Shown: in pieces, positions 27,005 to 35,735 of the stretch
Layout: every line of letters begins with the position of its first letter
Numbering within the stretch: position 1 is the stretch's first letter
Assembly: GCA_965262845.1 (NCBI GenBank)
Contig: CBDHFX010000002.1
Span: forward strand, 434,001-498,000
Origin: ECT2AJA-044 sp965262845
Lineage (GTDB): Bacteria > Bacteroidota > Bacteroidia > Flavobacteriales > ECT2AJA-044
Reading direction: 5' to 3'
Length of the DNA stretch: 64,000 nt
The notes under the pieces: model-generated
Database searches by the model: none
Seen by the model: only the letters and a program-made list of their open reading frames with translations
Told to the model about the DNA's origin: nothing
Position numbers and translations under genes: made by a program

Positions 27005-27469
27005 ATGTCACGGATCATTGAAATAGAGGCCCCCATTGAGCAACTTCCGGGCAATATGTCGGCATATTCCGTACTTCGGATCCCGGCCGGGATCGTCGCC
27101 ACCTTTTCAAAGCAAAACCGAACAAGGCTCCTGGTTACCCTGGAAAATGGTGAGCAGGTCCCCTGCGGGCTAACAGCCTTTGGGGATGGCGACTATTATT
27201 CCATGCTCGCCAGACGCTATTTGAGATCGCTTCGCAAGAAGCCAGGTGATATGCTTCGCTATAAGGTACAGGAGCATCCGCTCCCTTTAGGGGTTGAGAT
27301 CCCTGAAGTGCTTGAAGCACTGCTTGAGCAGGATGAGGATGCCCGGACTGTTTGGGAAGGATTCGCGGATGGGCGAAAGCGATCGGTCATATTCAGTATT
27401 TTGAGAATTAAGGATGTTGACCTCCAGATCCGGCGGGCGCTGGACTTCCTGGGTGAAGCACCCAAATAA
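27005..27469 (+). CDS. YdeI/OmpD-associated-like protein with DUF1905-type domain
   Basis: A 154-residue cytoplasmic protein. The N-terminal half (YSVLRIPAGIVATFSKQNR, then PCGLTAFGDGDYYSML) resembles the DUF1905 fold; the C-terminal EALLEQDEDARTVWEGFADGRKRSVIFSI resembles the YdeI/OmpD-associated domain. Starts 14 bp after manC, so probably co-transcribed. Physiological role unknown. Confidence 0.7.
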   Translation: MSRIIEIEAPIEQLPGNMSAYSVLRIPAGIVATFSKQNRTRLLVTLENGEQVPCGLTAFGDGDYYSMLARRYLRSLRKKPGDMLRYKVQEHPLPLGVEIPEVLEALLEQDEDARTVWEGFADGRKRSVIFSILRIKDVDLQIRRALDFLGEAPK

Positions 27470-27505
27470 AAGGCCGTAAAATATCAGCTTTTATACTGCC
27501 ACAGG

Positions 27506-28903
27506 TTATTTCAGGTTTCCGGTCATGTCTTCCGGACGAACCCATTCGTCGAATTGTTCCCCGGTTAAAAAACCGAGGTTAATGGCTTCTTCCTTCAGGT
27601 TCGTACCATTCTCATATGCTGCCTTGGCGATCTTTGCTGCTTTCTCGTATCCGATCCGGGTATTCAAGGCAGTCACGAGCATGAGGCTGTTATTCATGTG
27701 CGCATTGATATTTCTGTAATTTGGTTCTATTCCGACTGCGCAATAGTCATTGAAGCTTACACAGGCATCACCGATCAATTGGGCCGACTGCAGCAGGTTG
27801 GCCGCCATTACTGGTTTGAATACATTGAGTTCGCAGTGTCCCTGGGCACCTCCGACAGCAACAGCCACGTCGTTTCCGATCACCTGGGCACAAACCATGG
27901 TCAGAGCTTCAGCCTGGGTTGGATTTACTTTGCCCGGCATGATTGAGCTTCCCGGTTCATTTGCCGGAATAGCGATCTCACCGATCCCCGATCGGGGTCC
28001 ACTTGCAAGCAGGCGAATATCGTTTGCTATTTTATTCAGTGATACGGCCAACTGCCTAAGTGCACCGTGGGTCTCCACCAGCGCATCGTGTGCCGCCAGG
28101 GCCTCGAATTTATTTTTTGCGCTTACAAAGGGTAAACCGGTGAACCCGGCGATCCTGGCCGCCACGAGTTCTGCATATCCTTTCGGTGCGTTCATTCCGG
28201 TTCCGACCGCAGTACCTCCGAGTGCCAGCTCACTCAGGTGCACAAGCGTGTTCTTCAGAGCGCGTATTCCATGATCCAGCTGAGACACGTAACCTGAAAA
28301 TTCCTGCCCCAGCGTTAACGGGGTGGCATCCATTAAATGCGTGCGGCCGATCTTCACAACGTTCGCAAAGGCATCTGACTTCCCTTTTAAAGTATCGCGT
28401 AACTTCTCTACACCCGGAATGGTGGTTTCAACCACCCGCTTGTAAATGGCAATGTGCATTCCGGTCGGAAAGGTGTCATTGCTTGATTGCGACTTGTTCA
28501 CATCATCGTTCGGGTGGATCATGCATGCACCTTCACCGAGGGTTCCACCCCGAAGTACATGGGCCCGGTTGGCGATCACCTCATTCATATTCATGTTGGA
28601 CTGTGTTCCGGAACCGGTTTGCCAGATCACCAGGGGAAACTGATCGTCGTGCTTTCCTTCAAGGATCTCGTCGCATACCTGTGCAATAAGATCGCGCTTT
28701 TGCCCGGAAAGCACTCCAAGCTCACAATTAGCATGTGCGGCAGCCTTTTTCAGATAGGCAAAGCCGTAAACGATATCGAGCGGCATGCTTGCGGCCGGAC
28801 CAATTTTAAAGTTGTTTCGTGATCTTTCGGTTTGGGCGCCCCAGTACTTGCCGGCAGGGACCTGGACCTCTCCCATGGTATCTTTCTCAATGCGGTAATC
28901 CAT
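27506..28903 (-). CDS. fumC: Fumarate hydratase, class II
   Basis: A 465-residue TCA-cycle enzyme that converts fumarate to malate. Family features: QTGSGTQSNMNMNEVIANRA, HPNDDVNKSQSSNDTFPT, KIGRTHLMDATPLTLGQE, and the signature GSSIMPGKVNPTQAE that includes the catalytic Ser loop. Length is normal for homotetrameric class II enzymes. Confidence 0.97.
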   Translation of the reverse strand: MDYRIEKDTMGEVQVPAGKYWGAQTERSRNNFKIGPAASMPLDIVYGFAYLKKAAAHANCELGVLSGQKRDLIAQVCDEILEGKHDDQFPLVIWQTGSGTQSNMNMNEVIANRAHVLRGGTLGEGACMIHPNDDVNKSQSSNDTFPTGMHIAIYKRVVETTIPGVEKLRDTLKGKSDAFANVVKIGRTHLMDATPLTLGQEFSGYVSQLDHGIRALKNTLVHLSELALGGTAVGTGMNAPKGYAELVAARIAGFTGLPFVSAKNKFEALAAHDALVETHGALRQLAVSLNKIANDIRLLASGPRSGIGEIAIPANEPGSSIMPGKVNPTQAEALTMVCAQVIGNDVAVAVGGAQGHCELNVFKPVMAANLLQSAQLIGDACVSFNDYCAVGIEPNYRNINAHMNNSLMLVTALNTRIGYEKAAKIAKAAYENGTNLKEEAINLGFLTGEQFDEWVRPEDMTGNLK

Positions 28904-28928
28904 GATTCGTTTTATAAGGTTAATTACT

Positions 28929-28936
28929 AAATTTGA
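28929..28936 (+). promoter_or_regulatory. Candidate -7 box upstream of a small protein gene
   Basis: TAAATTTG, exact TAnnTTTG, 22 bp before the ATG at 28959. Confidence 0.4.
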
Positions 28937-28958
28937 CCACTCAAAAAGAACTGAACCA

Positions 28959-29116
28959 TGTTTATCGGATTCCTCCTGTTTTTGGCTGTTTTCCTAATGG
29001 CGTTCTGGTTGATGCTCTTCATCGCTGGTTTTCTTCCTTTTTGGATCTTCGGATACTTCATTGATCTGTTCCACGACGGGGCCAGAAAAAAAGCGGAAGT
29101 GTCCACTGGTTCCTAA
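28959..29116 (+). pseudogene. Small membrane protein gene, frame broken at a T-run
   Basis: From ATG 28959 the frame reads MFIGFLL and then stops after 12 codons. From 28980 on, the frame one base away is clearly membrane-protein-like (LAVFLMAFWLMLFIAGF, then PFWIFGYFIDLFHDGARKK) and ends at TAA 29114. One more T in the T4 run at 28980-28983 would join both into a ~52-residue protein with one or two membrane segments. Alternatively, translation starts at ATG 28997 giving 39 residues. The promoter box at 28929 supports expression. Confidence 0.4.
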
Positions 29117-29145
29117 GCACTTTGGGCTGTGGCAGGTCTCCATGC

Positions 29146-30259
29146 TCATGATCCATTTGTTTTTGTTTGCAGCGGACTGGCTTCCTGCCCGAGATAAGCC
29201 TTGATGAATCTGTCCAGATCCCCATCCATTACCCCATCCACATCGCTGGTTTCACACTGTGTGCGCATGTCCTTGACGAGTTTGTAGGGATGAAATACGT
29301 AGTTACGGATCTGAGAACCCCACTCGATCTTTTTCTTTCCGGCCTCAATTTCGTTCTGTTTCGCCCGACGCGCTACAAGTTCCAGTTCGTAAAGCTGCGA
29401 CTTCAGTAGCTGCATGGCTTTTTCCTTGTTACTGAGCTGTGAGCGCGTTTCGGTATTTTCGATAACGATGCCCGAAGGTCTGTGTCGCAGGCGCACCCCG
29501 GTTTCCACCTTGTTCACATTCTGGCCACCGGCCCCTCCGCTTCGGAAAGTATTCCATTCGATGTCAGACGGATCAATCTCGATCCCGATGGTATCATCGG
29601 CCAGCGGGTACACATAGATGGAAGCGAAGGAAGTGTGACGCCGCGCATTACTGTCGAACGGAGAGATCCGCACCAGGCGATGCACCCCATTCTCACCTTT
29701 CAGATAGCCGAATGCATAGTCGCCGTTGATCTCAATAGTCACCGTCTTGACTCCGGCCACATCCCCTTCCTGATAATTGAGCTCTGTAACCTTAAAGCCT
29801 TTCTTCCCGGCCCACATCATATACATACGCAGGAGCATTGATGCCCAATCGCAACTTTCGGTTCCCCCGGCACCAGAGGTTATCTGCAGCACAGCGCTCA
29901 TCACGTCCTCTTCGGCTGGCAGCATGCTCCGGAATTCCAGGTCCTCCACTTTCGCCTTCAGCTTATCGTGGGCCTCATATATTTCTTCTTCGGAGGATTC
30001 TCCCGTTTCATGGAACTCCATCAATACCCCGAGATCATCCTTCATGGTTTCGATCTCCTCATAGGTCTCTACCTGGAACTTCATCCGGCGGATCTTCCTC
30101 ATCAGAGCCCCGGCAACTTTTGGGTCATCCCAAAACCCAGGTTCAGCAGTTTTCTGCTCCTCTACGCCGATCAGTAATTTATTTTGGTCAACGTCAAAGA
30201 TACCTCCTTAGCGCATCAACGCGCCCGGTCAGGTCTTTGTACTGGTCCTGTGTAATCAT
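29146..30259 (-). CDS. prfB: Peptide chain release factor 2 (programmed +1 frameshift)
   Basis: Recognises UGA and UAA stop codons. The zero-frame start is ATG at 30259: 21 codons reading MITQDQYKDLTGRVDALRRYL to an in-frame TGA; shifting +1 at CTT-TGA-C opens a 349-residue continuation, giving about 370 residues. RF2 hallmarks are the SPF tripeptide (RISPFDSNARR) and the catalytic GGQ (SGGAGGQNVNKVETG). The autoregulatory recoding site is intact (see 30193-30211). A start at 30102 would lack the N-terminal domain. Confidence 0.96.
30193..30211 (-). promoter_or_regulatory. prfB programmed +1 frameshift site
   Basis: On the minus strand: AGGAGG, three bases, CTT, TGA, C. This is the classic arrangement: an internal Shine-Dalgarno 3 nt from the slippery CTT codon before the in-frame UGA. 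Low RF2 leads to frameshifting and more RF2. Confidence 0.93.
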
Positions 30260-30263
30260 GCAG

Positions 30264-30271
30264 CAAATTTA
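30264..30271 (-). promoter_or_regulatory. -7 box very close to the prfB start
   Basis: TAAATTTG on the minus strand ends only 4 nt before the prfB ATG (30259). If used, the transcript would be leaderless or nearly so. Confidence 0.4.
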
Positions 30272-30550
30272 GGAATTTACTCCCGTGAACATCTACATCT
30301 CCAAAAAGGCGAAGAGGTTCCCCGTACTCTTCACTTTTCTTCATCCATTCGGATCCCCAAAGCGCAAAACCGGCACATAAAAGCCCTTTGAAGCATTTCG
30401 TACCTGTTGAATAGGTTTGGAGTCTGGATTTGATGGTCTGCCTGATCTCGGATAGTTTGCCAAAAATCGTAAATTGCTACGATAATGAAGCAGGAATATG
30501 CCGCGTGTGCCCTTGATCCAACAGTCCGCCCGGCCAATATGCCATTATTT

Positions 30551-31414
30551 ATGATCTTGATTGCAGAAAGTGGTTCCACCAAGTGTGACTGGGTGCTGTT
30601 GAGCAGGGATGGAACAGAAGCCGATCGTTTTTCCACGACGGGATTCAACCCCTATTTTCACAATGCCCGTTCCGTAGCCGCACACCTGTGCGATCTGTCG
30701 TGGGTGCAAAAGCTCCGCAGGAAAGTCGAAATGATCTTCTTCTACGGTGCCGGGTGCTCAACGGAACCGTTGAAAAACGAAATCAAATGCGGTCTCGCGC
30801 AAGTGTTCGTAAATGCTGTGGTTGAGGTTAACCACGATCTGGTCGCAGCGGCCTATTCCACCTACGATGGTGAACCCGTGATCGCCTGCATTATAGGGAC
30901 AGGTTCGAATTCCTGTTATTTCGACGGCAACTCCCTGCGGGAGGAAATGCCCGCGCCTGGCTTTATTCTGGGCGATGAGGCCAGTGGCTCCTACCTGGGA
31001 AAAAAACTCCTGAGCGCTTTTTTGTACAAGCAGTTGCCGAAAAAAATTGAAGCTGATTTTTTGGCCACCTATCACACCAACAAGAACGAGATCATGGATC
31101 ATGTGTACCGTAAGCCGAACCCAAATGTGTACCTGGCCGGATTCGCCCGATTCGTGTCCAGGCATCAGGAGCATCCCTTTTTTGCCAGGATCATCTATGA
31201 AGGATTCCTTCTTTTTTTAAAAACGCATGTCCTGTGTTATCCCGAATCCAAAAACACCACTGCGAAATTTGTCGGTTCCGTAGCTTATCACATGGAACCC
31301 CTACTTCGGAAAGCCTGCAGGGATCTTGATGTTAAATTGGGCAGGGTGATCAAAAAACCAGTGGACAGATTAGTTGCCTATCACCTGCAGTATAGGATTG
31401 AGCTGAAGGCATAG
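30551..31414 (+). CDS. BadF/N-acetylglucosamine kinase-type ATPase
   Basis: About 287 residues of ASKHA fold from ATG 30551 (MILIAESGSTKCDWVLL contains the N-terminal phosphate-1 motif). Other motifs: YGAGC, VNHDLVAAAYS, CIIGTGSNSCYFDG (phosphate-2) and GFILGDEASGSYLGK. The C-terminal SVAYH is the adenosine-site region. In Bacteroidota such kinases phosphorylate N-acetylglucosamine or related amino sugars in the cytoplasm. Starts at 30539 or 30485 would add 4 or 22 less conserved residues. Confidence 0.85.
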   Translation: MILIAESGSTKCDWVLLSRDGTEADRFSTTGFNPYFHNARSVAAHLCDLSWVQKLRRKVEMIFFYGAGCSTEPLKNEIKCGLAQVFVNAVVEVNHDLVAAAYSTYDGEPVIACIIGTGSNSCYFDGNSLREEMPAPGFILGDEASGSYLGKKLLSAFLYKQLPKKIEADFLATYHTNKNEIMDHVYRKPNPNVYLAGFARFVSRHQEHPFFARIIYEGFLLFLKTHVLCYPESKNTTAKFVGSVAYHMEPLLRKACRDLDVKLGRVIKKPVDRLVAYHLQYRIELKA

Positions 31415-31640
31415 TAAAAAACACAGCTTTTTAACTATCACAATGATCGCGGGGATCATTCCTTGTCTGACGATCTAACGCCTGGTATGATCTATACCAC
31501 GGCCCAGCCTAGTACCAAACGGATAATTTAGCTCAGCTTTTTTGCTATTCAAATTTCCTATGATCTCCTCGCCCTAATGCAAAAATGGATAACTTGCGCC
31601 CGACAAAAAACTGTTCGGACGACCAGAACCACCTCAAACT

Positions 31641-32495
31641 ATGGAATTTATTAGTAAGGTTATGCTACCGCTTGCGCTGGCCTTCATTATGTTCAGCCTT
31701 GGGATCGCGCTCACTTTCGGCGACTTTGCCCGTGTGGTACGCTACCCGCGCGATTTTGTGATTGGCGCCCTTTCTCAGATCATAGTGTTGCCAACGGTAG
31801 CTTTCGTCCTGGCCAGCCTCTGGCCGATGGAGCCCGAACTGGCCCTTGGCCTGATGATCATTGCCGCCGCCCCGGGAGGGGTAACCTCAAATATCCTAAC
31901 GGCGTTTGGGCGGGGCGACGTTGCATTGTCGATTTCGCTGACCGCAGTTATCAGCCTGCTGAGCGTGGTAAGCATCCCACTCATCCTGGTTTTCTCCTAT
32001 GACCATTTTCTGGGCGAATTGGTGGAAAAGGATATTTCGGTAGTGGACGCCGCGATCAAGGTGTTTTTGATGGCCGTGGTGCCGGTCCTGATCGGCCTGC
32101 TCGTTCGGCGCTTTGCCGAGCGTTTAGCACTGCGGTTGGAGAAACCTTTTAACAAGATAGCTACGGTGCTCTTCATCCTGATCCTGGCTGGCGTTATTAT
32201 TGAGGAACGCACCAACCTTGTGGACTATTTTGCCCAGGCCGGTTTGGTAACTCTGGTTCTCAACCTGCTGATGATGGCGATCGCCTTGCTCCTGGCCCAT
32301 AGCTTTGCCACCGGCCCGAAACAGAAGGTTGCCATAGCGATCGAATGTGGGTTGCAGAATGGAGCACTCGCCATTGCGGTAGCTGATCTGTTGTTTGGTG
32401 GCGGACTGGTCAAGATACCCGCCGCCACCTACAGCCTGATCATGTTCGGTACAGCCCTGATCTATACCTCCCTGCTGCGGCGAAGGCTGACCTGA
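31641..32495 (+). CDS. Bile acid:sodium symporter (BASS)-family transporter
   Basis: A 284-residue protein with about nine membrane segments. BASS features are seen: FIMFSLGIALTFGDF at the N-terminus, PGGVTSNILTAFGRGDVALS in the core crossover, and ECGLQNGALAIAVADLLFG in the second crossover. In non-gut bacteria these carry organic anions or pantoate-like acids with Na+. The substrate is unknown. This gene is the last of the left-hand core region. Confidence 0.88.
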   Translation: MEFISKVMLPLALAFIMFSLGIALTFGDFARVVRYPRDFVIGALSQIIVLPTVAFVLASLWPMEPELALGLMIIAAAPGGVTSNILTAFGRGDVALSISLTAVISLLSVVSIPLILVFSYDHFLGELVEKDISVVDAAIKVFLMAVVPVLIGLLVRRFAERLALRLEKPFNKIATVLFILILAGVIIEERTNLVDYFAQAGLVTLVLNLLMMAIALLLAHSFATGPKQKVAIAIECGLQNGALAIAVADLLFGGGLVKIPAATYSLIMFGTALIYTSLLRRRLT

Positions 32496-32550
32496 TGCGG
32501 TTGATCGCCAGGGGTGATAGCCACGTCAGGATTAACTCCGGCCCTCCACG

Positions 32551-32745
32551 CTGCCCTCGGGGCGGCTGACCTTTAGGGGTAAATCGTTCCCATATCAAGT
32601 CACTTGATTCAGCGGTAGCGGACAGCTTCCGGTCGTTAGCAGGTTGGTTGAACAAGTCTTTTTATTCGCTCGCTTTCCTTTTGTCATGAAGGCGAAACTA
32701 CAGAGCTAACTCTGTAGCTAGCTCTGTAACTATCTCTGTAGTTAA
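32551..32745. repeat. Repeat family R1, copy a
   Basis: A ~190-bp repeat also at 35485-35668 and 46334-46515. Shared blocks are GGCGGCTGACCTTTAGGGG, AAATCGTTCCCATATCAAGT, a GACAGCTTCCGGTC stretch and a 3' end of inverted units CTACAGAG / CTCTGTAG. It marks the left border of the island, just after the BASS gene. Confidence 0.7.
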
Positions 32746-32844
32746 TACCGTATTCAAGCATATATTTAAAGGCTTCACTCATCGACACCGACCTAACTCT
32801 ACGTGATGTGGTCCCGGCCGTCAGGGGGATCGGAAGAACAAAAC

Positions 32845-33014
32845 CGAGGTGAACGATATATCTATGCCGCATCATGCACCAAAAAAACTATTTTTGTTCT
32901 GTGAGATAGTGATTATCTCACTACTGATGATGAGGGTATCATTGAAATCTGATGGAATTTGGACTTCCAAAGGCTATCGTAAGGGAGCAGAAGAAGCTGA
33001 AAAGAATAAATGAT
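32845..33014 (+). pseudogene. Decayed coding tail before paralog 1
   Basis: Codon-like sequence with indels in different frames; one frame ends SDGIWTSKGYRKGAEE followed by AEKNK and a stop right at the next gene. The duplicate at 33870-34040 shows the same tail in another frame (QSVIKSDGI, then an in-frame stop for the Trp codon, then TSKAYRKGAEEAEKNK). I read it as the 3' remnant of a larger upstream gene, possibly an RHS toxin, which has lost its 5' part. Confidence 0.4.
32889..32920 (+). promoter_or_regulatory. -7 box plus perfect inverted repeat upstream of paralog 1
   Basis: TATTTTTG at 32889-32896 is followed by TGAGATA-N5-TATCTCA (32902-32920). Both features are retained in the duplicate near 33918-33945. 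The repeat is at the place of an operator near the transcription start, but it lies inside a decayed coding tail, so it may be incidental. Confidence 0.3.
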
Positions 33015-33447
33015 GAATAAGAAAACGAGAAACATATGGATCGGCATTGGAGCCTTTTTTGTTCTGTTTTTCGGGGTAGGAGGCCCCATCATCAATAAGT
33101 ATCACCACGAGAACGTTAGGAGCAAGCCTGAAATGTATTGTTATCAAACGTATTTGGCCTCTGCAAATCCAGTTCTGATAATAGAAAACATAAAATATAA
33201 GGATGCATTAGTTAACTATCATAAAAAGCGAGAAGCAGTCCCTAAATCTAATCCTCCAATAGGTGTACCTTTAAAAACGATGCCAATATCTTATCCTGTT
33301 TATGTAATGAAATATACAAAAGATAGTTTACTGGCAAACGTGGTAAGTTACTATGACCGTGGACCGAAATTTGGTGGGAGCTATACACGAGGCTGGGTTT
33401 ATGCCGATTGCTTACATAAAAACCCGCCTCCAAAAAAAAAGAAATAA
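33010..33447 (+). CDS. TM-anchored variable-centre protein, paralog 1 (putative immunity)
   Basis: A 145-residue protein (start ATG 33010 or 33013). Residues 1-45 (KKTRNIWIGIGAFFVLFFG then GGPIINKYHHENVRSKPEMY) contain one membrane anchor; the last 55 residues (YVMKYTKDSLLANVVSYYDR, GPKFGGSYTRGW, YADCLH, Lys-rich end) are nearly identical to paralogs at 34041 and 43645. Residues about 47-90 differ strongly. The stop overlaps the next ATG (TAATG). Function unknown; position after a decayed tail and beside RHS pieces suggests an immunity protein. Confidence 0.65.
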   Translation: MMNKKTRNIWIGIGAFFVLFFGVGGPIINKYHHENVRSKPEMYCYQTYLASANPVLIIENIKYKDALVNYHKKREAVPKSNPPIGVPLKTMPISYPVYVMKYTKDSLLANVVSYYDRGPKFGGSYTRGWVYADCLHKNPPPKKKK

Positions 33448-33765
33448 TGCACATTTTTTTTATTTTATTTTTGATTGTTTGCTGGTTGGCAATGATCTAT
33501 TTTTCTTACAACGCAATTTATCAAAAGATCAAGCTGCACAATGTTCGACTGAAAATGCAAGAACAAGGCCAAATAAGTAAGGAAAAAAACATCACTTCCC
33601 TAACTTTTTGGAATATTGTTTTGTATCTATTACCCGCCTTTAAATATAAATAAGGTAGAGAATGAAGAGCATCGGAAAAAAATCAGAGAAGTAAACCGGT
33701 CTCTCCTAGGCTCACTTCTTTCAGTAGCGATCTATTTTGTTGTTTTCATCTTTATGCATGATCTT
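33447..33765 (+). pseudogene. Truncated membrane protein gene downstream of paralog 1
   Basis: The frame starts MHIFFILFLIVCWLAMIYFS and follows its relative at 34481-34897, but one extra T after a TATAAA stretch near 33649 creates a stop after 68 residues. Similarity to the intact copy continues to about 33760 and then ends abruptly. It is thus both frameshifted and cut at the 3' end. Confidence 0.65.
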
Positions 33766-33819
33766 TTTTAAACGACTTTTGGGCAATACAGGGCTTTTTT
33801 TATTCATTGGAACCGACCG

Positions 33820-34800
33820 AACACACTCTAGGTGAGGTGGTTCCGGTCATCAGGGGATCGGAAAAACAAAACCGAGGTGAACGATATACCTATGCCGCAT
33901 CATACACCAAAAAAAACTATTTTTGTTCTGTGAGATAGGGATTATCTCATTGCTGATGATCAGAGTGTCATTAAATCTGATGGAATTTGAACTTCCAAAG
34001 CCTATCGTAAGGGAGCAGAAGAAGCTGAAAAGAATAAATAATGAATAAGAAAACGAGAAACATATGGATCGGCATTGGAGCCTTTTTTGTTCTGTTTTTC
34101 GGGGTAGGAGGCCCCATCATCAATAAGTATCACCACGAGAACGTTAGGAGCAAGCCTGAAATGTATTGCTATGAATATTATAGGGGAACAGAAAAACCTG
34201 TATCGGTTTTAATTATTGAAAATTTAAACTTAAAAGAACCCTATTTGCAGTATTATCGAGAGTTGAAATCGGGAAAAGAACCATTTTTACCCAATGAGAT
34301 ACTGCTAAAAGGACTACCGCAATACGACGCTGTTTATGTAATGAAATATACAAAAGATAGTTTACTGGCAAACGTGGTGAGTTACTACGACCGTGGGCCA
34401 AAATTTGGTGGGAGCTATACACGGGGCTGGATTTATGCCGATTGTTTGCATGAAAACCCACCTTCAAAAAAGAAGAAATAATGTACATTTTGCTTATTCT
34501 ATTTTTGATTTACTCGTTGGGAATGATCTATTTTTCTTACAACTCAATTTATCAAAAGATCAAGCTGCACAATGTTCGACTGAAAATGCAGGAACAAGGC
34601 CAAATAAGTAAGGAAAAAAACATCACTTTCCTAACTTTTTGGAATATTGTTTTGTATCTATTACCCGTTTTTAAATATAAAAAGGTAGACAATGAAGAGC
34701 ACCGGAAAAAAATCAGAGAAGTAAACCGGTCTCTTCTGGGTTCACTTCTTTCAGTAGCGATCTATTTTGTTGTTTTCAATTTTTGCTTCCTATACATCTA
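33820..34800. repeat. Tandem ~1-kb duplication, unit 2
   Basis: Second unit of the duplication described for 32775-33770. This copy keeps an intact downstream gene. The intergenic part (33766-34040) holds the decayed coding tail and no gene. Confidence 0.7.
34041..34481 (+). CDS. TM-anchored variable-centre protein, paralog 2 (putative immunity)
   Basis: A 146-residue protein with the same N-terminal anchor and C-terminal block as paralog 1. Its centre (EYYRGTEKPVSVLIIENLNL, then KEPYLQYYRELKSGKEP) is closest to that of paralog 3 and unlike paralog 1. It overlaps the following gene as TAATG, forming a three-gene unit up to 35412. Confidence 0.65.
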   Translation: MNKKTRNIWIGIGAFFVLFFGVGGPIINKYHHENVRSKPEMYCYEYYRGTEKPVSVLIIENLNLKEPYLQYYRELKSGKEPFLPNEILLKGLPQYDAVYVMKYTKDSLLANVVSYYDRGPKFGGSYTRGWIYADCLHENPPSKKKK

Positions 34801-34897
34801 TTTAAAGCAAACCGATTTCAGATATAGCTACAGAAATCAGGATTTGTATAAATTGCTCCTGCAAATGATCCGAAACAAACCCCTCAACTACTCATGA
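34481..34897 (+). CDS. Membrane protein with two predicted TM segments
   Basis: A 138-residue protein. TM1 is at the N-terminus (YILLILFLIYSLGMIYFSY), followed by a charged helix (KIKLHNVRLKMQEQ), and TM2 is near residue 100 (SLLSVAIYFVVFNFCFLYIY). It is the intact relative of the pseudogene at 33447; its first ~45 residues also resemble those of the gene at 44085. ATGA overlap with the next gene. No known family recognised. Confidence 0.6.
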   Translation: MYILLILFLIYSLGMIYFSYNSIYQKIKLHNVRLKMQEQGQISKEKNITFLTFWNIVLYLLPVFKYKKVDNEEHRKKIREVNRSLLGSLLSVAIYFVVFNFCFLYIYLKQTDFRYSYRNQDLYKLLLQMIRNKPLNYS

Positions 34898-35412
34898 ACC
34901 TAATCATTTTTTTATTATTGGCCAATACAATTTACGGCTGTAATGATCAACTTCTATATAAACATTTTTCCAGTACTGATGGCTTTGTTCAAATTGAAAA
35001 AACAAGTAAATTATCTTCAAACAACTTACTATATGGTAAATGGATAGTAAAATCATACAAATCTGGAGATGGAACAGGTGCTTTTTCAGACAAGAAAGCT
35101 CAAAGGTATTTGAACAGAAGAGTGATATTAAGTTCTGATATCGCTATAATGTTCGATGACACTTGCCATTCTCCAAATTACAATTATGAAATTGAAGAGA
35201 AGGATTATTTTTTGTATGATTATTATAGGCAAACAAGTTCGTTATCAATTAATGAAGATAGTATTGTAGTGTATGATTTAAAATGCTCAAGCCCTCCTAT
35301 TCATGTTAACAAAGATTCGTTAACCTTTAGATGGACTATCTTGCAAATGAGTAAAACCTCAATAATAATACCGCGTAAAGGATTTTTTTTCTATTTAAGT
35401 AAAGAAAAGTAG
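34894..35412 (+). CDS. Predicted lipoprotein of unknown function
   Basis: A 172-residue protein beginning MNLIIFLLLANTIYGC, a short signal peptide with Cys at 16 (lipobox IYGC, weak). The rest is beta-rich with the stretch NNLLYGKWIVKSYKSGDGTG, reminiscent of lipocalin-like small lipoproteins. Third gene of the unit with overlaps ATGA. Strongly AT-rich. Possibly an immunity or accessory protein; not recognised. Confidence 0.55.
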   Translation: MNLIIFLLLANTIYGCNDQLLYKHFSSTDGFVQIEKTSKLSSNNLLYGKWIVKSYKSGDGTGAFSDKKAQRYLNRRVILSSDIAIMFDDTCHSPNYNYEIEEKDYFLYDYYRQTSSLSINEDSIVVYDLKCSSPPIHVNKDSLTFRWTILQMSKTSIIIPRKGFFFYLSKEK

Positions 35413-35484
35413 CCTTTAAAAGCATTCCCCTATTATATCTCAGTGATACCGAATCTGAGAAATTAAATAATCAAGGATTAGGAT

Positions 35485-35668
35485 GGCTAAAGAAGTGACC
35501 TTTAAGGACAAACCGTTTCCATATCAAGTCCATCACTCCATTCATCGGCAGCGGACAGCTTCCGATCGTTCGCAGGTTGGTTAAACAGCTGTTTTTATTT
35601 GCTCATTTTTTTCTGTTGTCGTGAGCGCAAAACTACAGAGCTATCTACAGAGTTAGCTCTGTAGTTTA
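35485..35668. repeat. Repeat family R1, copy b
   Basis: Diverged copy: GTGACCTTTAAGGACAAACC, GTTTCCATATCAAGTC, CGGACAGCTTCCGATCGTTC, and the CTACAGAG / CTCTGTAG end. It lies between the lipoprotein gene and the first RHS-tip leader; 35413-35735 contains no gene. Confidence 0.65.
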
Positions 35669-35735
35669 TGTCATATAAAAACTTGTATTTCAATAATTTA
35701 TTAAAAAAACACTTTTTACGGAACTAAGGGGAACC

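Larger units (their letters stand above)
32775..33770. repeat. Tandem ~1-kb duplication, unit 1
   Basis: The stretch from about 32775 to 33770 is repeated with high similarity at 33820-34800: same upstream tail, same TM-protein gene, same downstream small gene. Most divergence is within the middle of the first gene (33140-33290 versus 34170-34330). Confidence 0.7.

Noticed and set aside
31442..31460. Hairpin AATGATC-N5-GATCATT after the BadF-type kinase gene
   Set aside because: No T-run follows; too weak to call a terminator.
32952..33020. 22-codon leader peptide overlapping the start of paralog 1 (also 33980-34048)
   Set aside because: Conserved in both tandem copies, but explained by recent duplication and by the decayed coding tail in the other frame; absent as such before paralog 3.
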